Positions 37,279 through 47,690 of a stretch of DNA of 64,000 nucleotides are shown here, in pieces. The notes beneath the pieces are model-generated. The model was given only the letters and a program-made list of their open reading frames with translations, was not told the DNA's origin and did no database searches. Within the stretch, counting starts at the first letter, position 1. Every line of letters starts with the position of its first letter. A program made the position numbers and the translations under genes. The DNA comes from Platycnemis pennipes (Eukaryota; Arthropoda; Insecta; Odonata; Platycnemididae), in the NCBI GenBank assembly GCA_933228895.1, contig OW121855.1, positions 42,174,698 to 42,238,697 on the forward strand, in the 5' to 3' direction.

Positions 37279-37316
37279 CACAGTGGAGCCAAATCGCATT
37301 TTGCCGGACAAAAGTC
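37279..37316 (+). other. RSS-like transposon terminus
   Basis: CACAGTG (37279-37285) matches the consensus recombination-signal heptamer. A 22-bp spacer (37286-37307) follows, then ACAAAAGTC (37308-37316), which matches seven of nine positions of the consensus nonamer ACAAAAACC. Transib and RAG-type transposons share the CACAGTG-like start. The spacing is one base short of the canonical 23. It may be coincidence, but it sits where the end of element II is expected. Confidence 0.55.
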
Positions 37317-37339
37317 CAAAACTGCTTTTTATGAGATAA

Positions 37340-38045
37340 CGTCTTGAAATTTGACACATATACACACAAATGATTGCTGATTATGGAATGGTAAGTCATT
37401 TTTATAGGAATTACCCGTTACTTAGATACAGAGGCTCAAACACGACCAAATTTCGAAAAAAGCGCCCGCTCTCATTTTTCTTCGAAAATCTTAAAAGTTG
37501 AGCAGATATAGGAGTAAATAAAGGATTTTTATGGAATAAAAAAACATTTCCATTTGTGAACAGGGTACTTTGCCTATACTATGTATACGTTTCAGACATT
37601 TTTTCCCATATTTGAGTGCTATTACGTCACAAAATGGCGGACCCTTTTTTTAGACAAAATTTTACATAAAGTAGACATTATAATCCTTATTCGGAAAATG
37701 GTCTCTGGGATACTTCATCAGAGTATAAATTGAACATATTTCTAGGTTACTCCGTAAAAATATTTGAAAAACGTTTACGACGCCGAGAATAAACTCGATT
37801 TTTCGATCGCGCGTCGCGGCCCAACTCCGCGCAGCGGAACCTGGAAATACCGAGACTCCGTTGGATTGTTCATGTTGTGTGGATAATAACTTCTCGAATA
37901 TAACTTTTTCAGGCTTTGCATGCTGTCACTGATTTCTAAAGATTCTATATTGAAGATTTTTCGAGGATATTGGTTCTAGAGAATGGATTAGTGCACTCGT
38001 AAATGCGGTAATTTTTAATTTGGATAATTTTCGGAATCATGCTGA
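37340..38045 (+). repeat. left inverted repeat of element II (matched part)
   Basis: Complementary to 42103-42848. It includes a CG-rich block GATCGCGCGTCGCGGCCC present in both arms. A stretch of about 40 bp near the inner end is missing here relative to the right arm. The outer 61 bases (37279-37339) have no partner on the right. Confidence 0.88.
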
Positions 38046-39424
38046 AAATTATGAACGTCTTTCAGCTCTTGAGCAAGAATGCCGGTTCTCGGGGAACCAT
38101 GCATGTTCTCCATAAAAAGGCAACATTTGGGATTCCCTTCTTTCCCTTTACCCTCTCCTCCTCCACCCCGAACTACATCCTACGCCTTTACTACCCGAGG
38201 AGGGTGGCGCAAAACGGAACGTTTATGACAATGTGCAGTCTTAAAAAAAATAATGCCTACTTGGCAAATTACGACTTGTTGTTGCTCTTTGTTATCTGAC
38301 TCTTTGATGCGTCAGAAATAATATTAGTGGATACTCTCCTATAAGTAACTTGAAACTGACAATATAAGAAAATTGATATTTAATTTTAACGATTACCTAA
38401 GGGGAATCATTTTCACAATATCATTCTTTATAGCTTCTTACAATGAAATTCAATATTCTGTTTAAAATCAGCATGATTTCATGAGTGTTTACAAAAAGGT
38501 CTGTTGTGCGCATTATCATCTGTTTGTATAGAGTGAGATACTGGATCATTAGGTTTGAGGGATGGATTAATTTAAACTTGAGTTTACTGTGGTTTTACAT
38601 TTTTATTTCGCAATGCTGATCACACAGTGTAATAATGTCAAATTGCAATGCTCTCGACGAAAAGTAAAGTAATATAGATGAAACACAATTAGATTAATCA
38701 ATAATATATTAAATAAAACTGGAAAACTGATGTTGTTTTGCATAGAATTTGCTGCTGGTTTAAAAAGAGAAAGTAATTTGAAAAGAGGATGGCAATAAAC
38801 GAGAATGACTTAAATTCATTTTGATATTGTCAGTACCGATAAAATCAATTCAATAATATCAATGAAATGCCATTACTTGTAAGATGCTGAAAAGAACATA
38901 AATATCATTATCCCAAATGATTTTCACCCTCAGAGCATACTTAGTTTTAACTCACCGAGTCCTCTTCAGGTAGTGACAAATTTCTGAAAGCACACACCAT
39001 GTTTATATTTGGGAATGGTTAAGAAGGCGAAGAAACAGTTAGAGGAGATGGGTTTTTCGTACGTGTACCGATACGCTCCTTGAGAGAGAGATAAGGGTGA
39101 GAAGAGGTCTGTTTGCGCCAATGAAGGGAAAAACGCAAGAAGGGAATACCCGGAGAGATTGAAAGGAGGGTCGACAGAGGAAGTTAGGTCGGCGGTTTTC
39201 AAATGAGGGGTGGGTAAGGAAGCGGTTAAGGAAAGGGTGGTTGGTAGCGGGCTCCTGACAATGCAATCGCCTTTTCACTATCCTTTCCTTAACCACTCAT
39301 CCATCCCCACGAATTCGTCACTACAATTCGTCCTTTGACCAAACTTTCTTTGCCAATTGTTCGTTTCAAGAAAAATTCTTAGTCCTCGGACGAGTCGTAA
39401 CCATCATCTCAGTTTGATTCTATG
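38046..39424. other. interior of element II, nothing recognised
   Basis: About 1.4 kb between the left repeat and the end of the transposase remnant. Small frames on both strands lack motifs. It may hold an unrecognised second gene remnant or the 3' non-coding region. Confidence 0.4.
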
Positions 39425-40006
39425 CTTCTTCTTTGTTTTCTATTAGTAATAGTTCTCGTAATTCCTTCGGAAGCCTCCTATCAGTCTTCGCAGTCAATGA
39501 TATGGTGGAGAAAAGCAACGGATCGAACGTGATCAAGTCTTTTGAATAGGTCCTCAATGGTGGCCTTCCTGGAGTGTTTCCGCGTGAATCTTTCTCGAAA
39601 TTTCATGGCGTCCTTATTGCGGGCCTCCATCGCCTCTTCGGATAGCTGGCCTAAGGGAAGAATTGCCCCTTTCAAAAAATCCGCGCCATGTATGAGTACT
39701 TTATGGACCGTGGTCGGCATATAGGACAATGAATAACATCCCGAAATCCAATTTTATAAATCGCCAATCTGCCTTTGCAAATAATTATTTTCTGTCTTGG
39801 CTATTTCCTTCGTCTCTTTGAGTTACTGAAGGCGAATGGGCCGGCAAAATCTGATGGACGACGGCCACGGATTTGCCCAGATAATCACAGCTAAAACAGG
39901 GAAAGTATTAATATTGCCCGTTTGTTCTATATGCGGATTAGCCAAAAATAAAATAGATACGCTCGAATCTCTTACCTGAAGAATCATTTACCAAAGTAAG
40001 AGGAAC
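39425..40006 (-). pseudogene. RAG/Transib-like transposase, part 2 (downstream of the foldback)
   Basis: The frame resumes with VPLTLVNDSS at the foldback border. It crosses a probable 85-bp intron (39891-39975) and continues IIWANPWPSSIRFCRPIRLQ, a stop, and KETKEIAKTENNYLQ. A deletion follows that removes the middle of the protein, including the place where the second catalytic Asp is expected. The C-terminal block is then MPTTVHKVLIHGADFLK, LPLGQLSEEAMEARNKD and FRERFTRKHSRKATIEDLF. The Glu-rich SEEAMEARNK aligns by position with the RAG1 catalytic Glu region (block with HK, then Glu, Arg and Asn residues). The last open frame ends at 39481. A shifted frame gives RRLPKELRELLLIE to about 39425. 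The gene is dead: it has a stop, a deletion and an insertion. Confidence 0.6.
39891..39975 (-). other. probable intron in the transposase remnant
   Basis: On the minus strand the donor reads TCAG|GTAAGAG and the acceptor ATACTTTCCCTGTTTTAG|C. Without the 85 bases, VNDSS joins in frame to AVIIWANPWPSS. With them, the frame hits a stop. The consensus splice signals and restored frame support a real short intron, an ordinary insect length. Confidence 0.65.
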
Positions 40007-40008
40007 TA

Positions 40009-41671
40009 CTGTCGTGGAAAAAAGTCATGACACTCGAGTTTACAAGTCAATGACAGTTGTACCCGTAGTCCCACATGAAAACAAGTTACATCAAAAATTA
40101 GAAAATTTAATTCTGCGTTTAACTGTGGAAAGTAAAAATTTTATTTTTAACTTGTTAAAATTTTATTGTCTGTGAAACAAAAAAAGTGCCGGTTTTTTCA
40201 CCGTTTTAAACGGAATGTTCACTTTAAAAATTTATACCTTTTAAAGTATTCATTGGATTGTAACCAAACTTTAAAACAACATAAAGGAACTTGTTGTTAA
40301 GGTATGTACAAAGTTTTAAGATAATCAAAGTGTAAATAAAATTGTTCTTGTAAATTTTGTGAAACAACTTTTTCTCAGTACTGCGTGGTCATATCGATAC
40401 GAATCTTGTCCTGTCATGGAGCTTATGGTAATACAAGGCTAATCGGTTCTCGATATTTATAATTTATTTAGTTGTTTATTTTATGTGCGCTTACATTTAA
40501 TTCGGTGTTTGCATCAACAAGGGGAGTGAGGCGAGCGGGAGGAAGTGGACGCATGGCTTTGGGATTCCGTGCGACGTTGCCACGTTCGACACCATACCCG
40601 CGCTACATTCTGCTGATGGCGAGGCCGAATGACCCGCTTTGTCTCAGCGATGAATCATTTGTATTTGTATGTCTGACCCGTCTGACCCTACACTCATTCT
40701 GTCGCCGATTTTCTTTGGATTAACATCTGACAGTATGCCTGCTAAACCATTTGTTGCATTGTAACTTAAAACGATTTTCTTTCATTGCAGTGGCACATCT
40801 CTTCACCGTCGATAACGATCATCCAACACACTCGGACACTTTATGATAGACCGGATACCTCTTATCATTAATCTTTTCACTCTCGCTTCTAAAAAAAACA
40901 AATCGCACTAGTAACAATGGCAAACTCGCCCTCCATCAATGGTTTAGCAGGCATACTGTCAGATGTTAATCCAAAGAAAATCGGCGACAGAATGAGTGTA
41001 GGGTCAGACATACAAATACAAATGATTCATCGCTGAGACAAAGCGGGTCATTCGGCCTCGCCATCAGCAGAATGTAGCGCGGGTATGGTGTCGAACGTGG
41101 CAACGTCGCACGGAATCCCAAAGCCATGCGTCCACTTCCTCCCGCTCGCCTCACTCCCCTTGTTGATGCAAACACCGAATTAAATGTAAGCGCACATAAA
41201 ATAAACAACTAAATAAATTATAAATATCGAGAACCGATTAGCCTTGTATTACCATAAGCTCCATGACAGGACAAGATTCGTATCGATATGACCACGCAGT
41301 ACTGAGAAAAAGTTGTTTCACAAAATTTACAAGAACAATTTTATTTACACTTTGATTATCTTAAAACTTTGTACATACCTTAACAACAAGTTCCTTTATG
41401 TTGTTTTAAAGTTTGGTTACGATCCAATAAATACTTTAAAAGTTATGAATTTTTAAAGTGAGCATTCCGTTCAAAACGGTGAAAAAACCGGCACTTTTTT
41501 TGTTTCACAGACAATAAAATTTTAACAAGTTAAAATAAAAATTTTCACTTTCCACAGTTAAACGCAGAATTAAATTTTCTAATTTTTGATGTAACTTGTT
41601 TTCATGTGGGACTACGGGTACAACTGTCATTGACTTGTAAACTCGAGTGTCATGACTTTTTTCCACGACAG
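40009..41671. mobile_element. 1663-bp foldback element with TA target duplication (element III)
   Basis: The inverted arms 40009-40750 and 40939-41671 are about 98-99% identical and enclose a 188-bp loop. The termini read CTGTCGTGGAAAAAAGTCAT inward and are flanked by TA at 40007-40008 and 41672-41673, the Tc1/mariner target. The arms contain a GC-richer block with a frame of 80-83 codons repeated in both. The two versions differ by a 9-base indel (LTRLTLHS against LTLHS) and have no recognisable domain. The loop holds a splice-acceptor-like TTTTCTTTCATTGCAG. No transposase was recognised, so it is non-autonomous. It interrupts the element II transposase exactly between codons for Ser-Leu and Val-Pro. 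Confidence 0.85.
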
Positions 41672-41673
41672 TA

Positions 41674-42078
41674 GGGATCTCATGAATAAAAATTCATTTA
41701 ACGAATCTGCTCTTTCCCACAGTTGTTCATATTGGGCGTGGCCCGAACTTCCATCAAATCCGTACTTGCATATTAAAGTGGAATTAACTTTATCGATGGA
41801 GGTTTGCGATGTAGATACGCACTGCAGTACCCGTGAGACCGTGTGATTGAATAAATATTGAAGATTCACTTCGCACCTGTTTTCGGTTATACTTATTCCA
41901 TCGGGATATGCCGCATCGGGGATACAACTCGTGTCCGTGATTAAGAACGGAGCTTCTAAGGGTATTATACCTACTGACTATAAGTCAGCCCCCTAGTGAT
42001 CAGTAAGAACAAAACCTCCTCAGGTGACATCTCCGTCACCACATCAGGACTTTTCCTACATTTGAAAGCACTCTCCTT
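41674..42078 (-). pseudogene. RAG/Transib-like transposase, part 1 (upstream of the foldback)
   Basis: Reading from about 42078 downwards, one frame gives FKCRKSPDVVTEMSPEEVLF followed by LLITRGLTYSQ. After a frame change it continues with LEAPFLITDTSCIPDAAYP, then ISITENRCEVNLQYLFNHTV, and then CKYGFDGSSGHAQY. The Asp in GFDGSSGH is the candidate first catalytic residue, corresponding to the RAG1 Asp-600 region. The exon runs to LNEFLFMRSL, where it meets the foldback at 41673. Any continuation seen past 41671 is encoded by the foldback's own inverted repeat. I recognise this block order from uncharacterised transposase-like proteins of insects and cnidarians. The link to RAG1 is my inference from residue spacing. 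Confidence 0.6.
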
Positions 42079-42102
42079 GCCTTACTAAGAGTGGTTGTTA
42101 TT

Positions 42103-42848
42103 GAAAATGATTCCGAAAATTATTCAAATGACAAATTTACCTCAGTTACGAGTGAACTGAATGGAGTTCACTGAAGAACATATGGACAATACAAACTGAT
42201 CCATTCTTTCGAACCAATATCCTCGAAAAATCTTCAGTATAGAATCTTTAGAAATCAGTGACAGCATGCAAAGCCTGAAAAAGTTATATTCGAGAAGTTA
42301 TTATCCACACAACATGAACAATCCAACGGAGTCTCGGTATTTCCAGGTTCCGCTGCGCGGAGTTGGGCCGCGACGCGCGATCGAAAAATCGAGTTTATTC
42401 TCGGCGTCGTAAACGTTTTTCAAATATTTTTACGGAGTAACCTAGAAATATGTTCAATTTATACTCTGATGAAGTATCCCAGAGACCATTTTCCGAATAA
42501 GGATTATATTGTCTACTTTATGTAAAATTTTGTCTAAAAAAAAGGGTCCGCCATTTTGTGACGTAATAGCACTCAAATATGGGAAAAAATGTCTGAAACG
42601 TATACATAGTATAGGCAAAGTACCCTGTTCACAAATGGAAATGTTTTTTTATTTCATAAAAATCCTTTATTTACTCCTATATCTGCTCAACTTTTAAGAT
42701 TTTCGAAGAAAAATGAGAGCGGGCGCTTTTTTCGAAATTTGGTCGTGTTTGAGCCTCTGTATCTAAGTAACAGGTAATTCCTATAAAAATGACTTACCAT
42801 TCCATAATCAGCAATCATTTTTGTGTATATGTGCCAAATTTCAAGACG
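42103..42848 (-). repeat. right inverted repeat of element II (outer end lost)
   Basis: About 99% identical to the complement of the left arm through CGTCTTGAAATTTG, where the match ends at 42848. The CACAGTG terminus expected next is absent. Confidence 0.88.
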
Positions 42849-43145
42849 GTTCAAAGATTCATTTTCTTCGAACACGATTTGGGCAGTAATAGAGAATATC
42901 AAAAATAAATGTGGAAATTAGAATATATATTGCAACGTTAATTAGGAGAGTCTGAATTGATTTAACAAGTTCATGTTTTAACTTTACCATCTCATGCATG
43001 CTTCGGAAAATGTTAACTAAATAATTCAGTTCCATTAATTCCTGATTGATAAACATTACTTTCCATATAATAAAACTTCACCTACACGTGTCTCATGGAA
43101 CCATATCTAATGTATACTACAAATTAATAGCACTATAATTCTCTG
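42849..43145. other. spacer between element II and the right arm of element I
   Basis: About 300 bp of AT-rich DNA with no match on the left side of the structure. No feature was recognised. Confidence 0.45.
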
Positions 43146-45314
43146 CTAAATGTACGCAGTTTGTGCAGACTAGTATTTTCGCATGTCTGATTCATTCGAG
43201 TATATAATACCTTCTGACTTGAAACTAATGCCAGGCAGAGATCTCGCATGTCACTGACTCTCGCGGTTTCATACACAGTTATGTAGATTTTTTATTTTCA
43301 TTACTAATGCAGCATCCACCTCTTTTGATTCGGCGAGCCTCGGGTGTCATTGCCGACAAAATGGCCGGAAATTCTAGACGTTTTTTCATTTTGGATAACC
43401 AAGATCATCAATGATGATACCAATCCGTAGGATCTTGCGCTTGAAGCAGGAGGAGGGACGCCAAAAAGACGATAGCCTCCAGATTACATTTACATGTGCA
43501 TCCGCTCGCGTCCTCCGCGCTAGGTTTCTCTTGATGTTCTCAGACAGTACCCCTCTCACTTACTCCTGTATTACACTTATTCTACTGTTTTTACTAGAGA
43601 GTTACGGCATTCTCAAAATTGCTGACGGATGATGATGCATCATATCACATGGCCATACAAAATATTACGCGAAATTGGCCATTTTAACCACATTTACGTT
43701 AAATGATTGAAAGTAATACCTCCCACGTCAAGGATCAAATGGAAACTTTTTGTGCGTGATGGCAAAGATACAGATAATCTTCCAAGAGAACAGGATTAAG
43801 GGCGAGTAAATATGCTTTTCTTGACCAAAGTGAAAACATTTTTTTAAAAATCCATGAAGAAATTGTTCAAGCAGCTATGTTACTCATTAACTACAAATGA
43901 TAAAAATCAACAGGTTGTTTTTACCATCCCCAGCATTTCCTCCGGTAATTCAGTCGCTCGAATTCAACAATGATCGGTGAGTGGATGACGTGGTCGAGCG
44001 AAACAAAAGCCATCCGAAAAACAATTGCAAAAAACTGAAGCACAAAATAACTTAAATCATGCTGTGGGAGTCCAAACGACACATTATTAACATAAAAACC
44101 ATCTCAGAAGCGCCTACGACTCCTACAGAGATGGTTTCCCTACGAATGTTCAAGCACGAATACGTTAAATGAAAATTAAAGGCATAAAATGTATTGCAAC
44201 AAAGAGTAGTTCTATAATTCCATAACTTTTGTGCATTTATTTCGTCGTCAACAACAATAAAACGTAAATAAACACTGCCTTGATATCTGTGAATATTGGA
44301 TTGGCGGTCCAGTCCCAAGGAATACATAGGTATGGCATTAATCCCATTTTGTAAAATTTGTGAAGGAATACTCGCTAAATGATTAGTGAAAACGTTCTAG
44401 TGTAGTGATAATGAGGATTTGATAGAAGAATATGCGGTGCGCTGCTGGTAAAATAGCCGACCACGGTGATACCTAGTGTTGGTGGTGGACCCTGATTGAA
44501 GCAAGACTCATCGGAAGATAAATGACTGAAAATGTCCATAAATACTTATGACCGCAAAATTATTTGTAATCGTAATGTGTATGAGAGTGGTTTCTTTAAT
44601 AAATTTTATGATCCGCATGTATTCAAATGATTATTTAACCTACCACGAATACGTGTTAATTTATATTTGTGAACTGATTGGACTGCATCAAATTAATAGA
44701 GCGAGCTGTTTCGAATATTGGAATGGAATCCACGTAGCAGGTAAGACATCTTTTTTGTGTAGCAGTGTCATTATTTAATTATTCATGCAATGGAGCATAA
44801 ATTACGTAATGAATGCGTCTGCCTTGACTAGGCCAAGTAACTTTCAACGACGACAAATGTCTTTATTTCTTACTGCGCACGCTCGGAGTTTCATTCTGTA
44901 AGCTTGCCGTTGAAACTATATCATATGAGAAAGAGAAATGGACTGAAAATAAACTATTAAGTGAGAAAAATGAATCTTATGACGTGTTACGGCACGACAC
45001 TTCGCGGCAATATCACAGGCGTAATCAAAGTATTAAGCAATCGCACGATTTGTCGTGATATATTTAGCATAATAAAAGTGGTAGGGCCCTAATTATAGCG
45101 CAACCTTCATCCTATGCGCCATTATTATTCGTTACCGATTAATTATTTTAAGGACCCTGGCATTAAAATCCGCCATTTTTACATATCGTGTATTACCGTT
45201 ACCTTAGCACAAATTTTCTCTACCACACAGTTAGTGCCAACTTAGTTGGTGGATCTAATCTTGGCCGCTAGTGGCGCGGTGGAGGTTGCCCACAGACTTT
45301 TGCAAATGACTGTA
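43146..45314 (-). repeat. right arm of element I
   Basis: Complement of the left arm. The inner 350 bp (43146-43493) are the diverged part. The outer 1.8 kb are nearly identical to the left arm. The terminus lies at the symmetrical TGTACA. Confidence 0.88.
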
Positions 45315-45894
45315 CATGCATCTAATACTGTGTTCACAACTCATTAACACGAGAAAACTGTTAGATACGCAATGGTCTCCCAGGTGCAACTAAATGAATC
45401 TATCTGCAAAGGAACATGGTTTTTATTGGTGTTTCAGTCGTTTTTTATTGCAATTATAACATGAGTTAGTTGACCTTTATGCTCCTAGGATGCAATGCAA
45501 ACAACTTCACCTACACTAATATAATCTACCCGGCCATGATGTTGACTGTTGATGTGGTGGCAAGACACTTTTAATCCGTTCGGTAGCAAATTTTAGGGTT
45601 ACCAGACGCCCGGTTTTTCCCTGAAAATCGGTGCCACATAGGTGTCACTGTTTTTTCATCTGCTATATAACTAATTATTAGAATACACTCCAAACTATGA
45701 TAAATGACACGAGAGACAATTTATGCATGTCATTGATAATATTTGTCCGGTTTTGCCCGGTATTTTAGCTTTCAATGTCATCCCTTATGACTTCATCTAA
45801 TATCAATTTAACCCTAATCTTAATAATAGGTATCGTTTCCCGATAAAATCGGGTGTGTTTCGTCCACTTAACACCGCCAAATACAACTCACATG

Positions 45895-46060
45895 AGCCGG
45901 GTTGGTCTAGTGGTTAGATTACTGGCCAATCACCGGGAGGACCCGGGTTCAAACCGGGTGAAAGATATTTTTCATTGGCCATCCGGCCCCTAATTGAGTG
46001 TCTCTCGGTCTGAAGTTCCTATTAATGCGGAAAGAGACTTGAAAACACATATGATGATGG
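45895..46060 (+). mobile_element. tRNA-derived SINE (SINE-4)
   Basis: The plus-strand head GCCGGGTTGGTCTAGTGGTT carries a good A box. About 35 bases on is the B box GGGTTCAAACCGGG with a full T-stem. The head is very close to SINE-1 (CGGGTTGG, then TAGA and TTACTGGCC or GTACTGGCC), but the body is different: it includes ATTTTTCATTGGCC and ends around GAAAACACATATGATGATGG. The acceptor stem does not close. No target duplication was identified. Confidence 0.75.
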
Positions 46061-47524
46061 TAAACCTTCTCAGCATACATAAGTTGCAACTAAATTGCCC
46101 AAAGCCTGTTCTCGAAAACTTGAGTGACTCTCTTCCGTTAATTTCAGTGTAACTGGGTGAAGCCCTTTTCCGATAAGCTCATTTCATCAGTAGGCATGAG
46201 GTTAACCCGGGAGAAAAAGCGCTCACTTTTAATGCCCGGCCTTGAAGCCTCTTCGGACAACCCTGGGTAAAATTGAATCGCGTGATTTTCTGGTTTCCAG
46301 CCCCGAAGGTCAGAACGGGAGGGAAAAGGAACATTTCGTTCTGGATGAGTATTTTGTTCACCGTTGGGCATAGCGCTCTGTGAGAATCACTCATACTGAT
46401 ATAACCAACTTTGGTGAATATCTTTACTTCATCACGTAAATATTATTCTCTAGCCAGGTGCTTATTATTTATTGACGGAAAAAAAATTTTGTAAAATTAA
46501 ATTTCAAAATTTGATTTAAGAGGAATCCGACCACCTACATCTGGAGGGAATGATTTTTAAATGTCGAGTGAACCGTTTCCTGTCTCAAAAAACCATCTCA
46601 CGATAGCAACTCATTTTGCATCACAAATAATAGCTACAGTTTATTATTTTCATATTGAAACCATCTATTACGAGAAGTTAATATTAGACAAAACGTTAAC
46701 TTTAAACGGTTTATAACACCATAAAAGAGAGAAAAGGGTAATTTGAAGGTTTAAACTAGACGAGTTTTTTCAGCTAGCCAAGAATCAAACTGTTCTTTCA
46801 AAAATTATGTTAAAAATGAATACGGAATCTGTTTTCCGTACGTTTGTAATATATGCGTTTTTCACATAGACATATATAGTACCTGTAACATTTTCTACGT
46901 AAACGGATTTAAACTTTATAAGCCACTTTATTGCCTCGTAAAAAGGAATCCTATACTGTCAGTATTACTATTTTCACCACCTTTTTACCCGTGGTTATAA
47001 AAAATGTATCACTTTTTACAAAAATTACATCTTATCCTTCAAAGTAATAGCAGTACTGCCTGTATCTGATCCTAGACTTCTTCCGTGCAATACCGTCTTT
47101 CGCTCAAACGGAACTCTTTAAGCCCAACTTATGTGGTGTCGACACCTGATTCCGAAAATCACCAATGAAATAAAATCGGATGCAAAATGTTCCCCAATAT
47201 TCCCCATCATCATCATTAACTCTCCGAACAACAGCATCACACAGTAAAATATTTGGAATATGCTCCGCGCAGAATACATACTTGCTGCGATGCGGGTATC
47301 GCCCAGCATTTTTACTACGGGCAAGAGCACTCCTCTGAGTCACCAGGTGGAATAATTACAAAAAATCGTCACACCTTTCACACCTCTCTATTTCTTCCCA
47401 GTCATAGAAGTATGGGTGGAATTTTTGGAGTCTCTTTCTCGATCATGGGTTCACACGTGCTACACATCAACACACGCTGTCAATCGGATTGCGTTTACAA
47501 AACTCCTATTCCTCAGCTTCACTT
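46061..47524. other. no recognisable gene
   Basis: Overlapping small frames around 46144-46394 lack motifs. The rest is AT-rich. Confidence 0.45.
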
Positions 47525-47690
47525 TTTCTTCAACCCTTTCGACACTTTTAATGACATAAAAGTGTCGAAACCATGGTCGAAATAAATAAAACTTTAGTTT
47601 GGAATGTACATGGCGAATTTTCTTTTCCGATCTCGTGGTTCCACAAAGTGAAGCCTCAAACGTTGAACCTCAATCGTTGAACTTTTCCGA
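47525..47690 (-). repeat. hairpin-forming interspersed repeat, copy 2
   Basis: The complement of this segment matches 8096-8285 through the blocks GTTCAACGTTTGAGGCTTC, ACATTC and TTTCGACCATGGTTTCGACA. One arm is shortened. A tight stem remains (TTCGACACTTTTA against TAAAAGTGTCGAA with a 6-base loop). The opposite orientation to copy 1 shows independent insertions. Confidence 0.68.

Larger units (their letters stand above)
37279..42848 (-). mobile_element. RAG/Transib-like DNA transposon remnant (element II)
   Basis: The left terminus begins CACAGTG. Inverted repeats of about 0.7 kb bound the interior: 37340-38045 and 42103-42848, about 99% identical apart from a gap at the inner end. A broken transposase gene lies on the minus strand between about 42078 and 39425. 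Its order of blocks parallels the RAG1/Transib catalytic core. The five bases outside the left end, CGACG, fit the GC-rich 5-bp targets of Transib elements. The right end has lost its outer 60 bases or so, so the duplication cannot be checked. A 1663-bp foldback (40009-41671) sits inside the gene. 38046-39424 shows nothing recognisable. Superfamily assignment is inference from motif layout. Confidence 0.6.
32171..45314. mobile_element. outer element of a nested palindrome (element I), Tc1-like termini
   Basis: A 13.1-kb structure is bounded by inverted arms of about 2.2 kb (32171-34345 and 43146-45314). Both termini read TACAGTCATTTGCAAAAGTC inward, which resembles Tc1/mariner ends with a TA target. 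Because ATGTACAGTC occurs symmetrically at both ends, the duplication could equally be GTAC or TGTACA. The interior holds a LINE (34440-36786) and the RAG/Transib-like element II (37279-42848), which itself holds foldback element III. Subtracting the insertions leaves about 5 kb. No transposase specific to element I was recognised, so it may be a foldback or non-autonomous type. Whether arms I and arms II began as one very long inverted repeat is open; see findings. Confidence 0.7.

Noticed and set aside
32708..44778. Frames of 73, 76 and 91 codons present twice as duplicated genes
   Set aside because: They repeat only because they lie in the inverted arms of element I; no motif or codon signal supports translation.
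45590..45790. hAT-like terminus from AGGGTTACCAGACGCCCGG
   Set aside because: Resembles some hAT ends, but no matching opposite terminus or 8-bp duplication was found.
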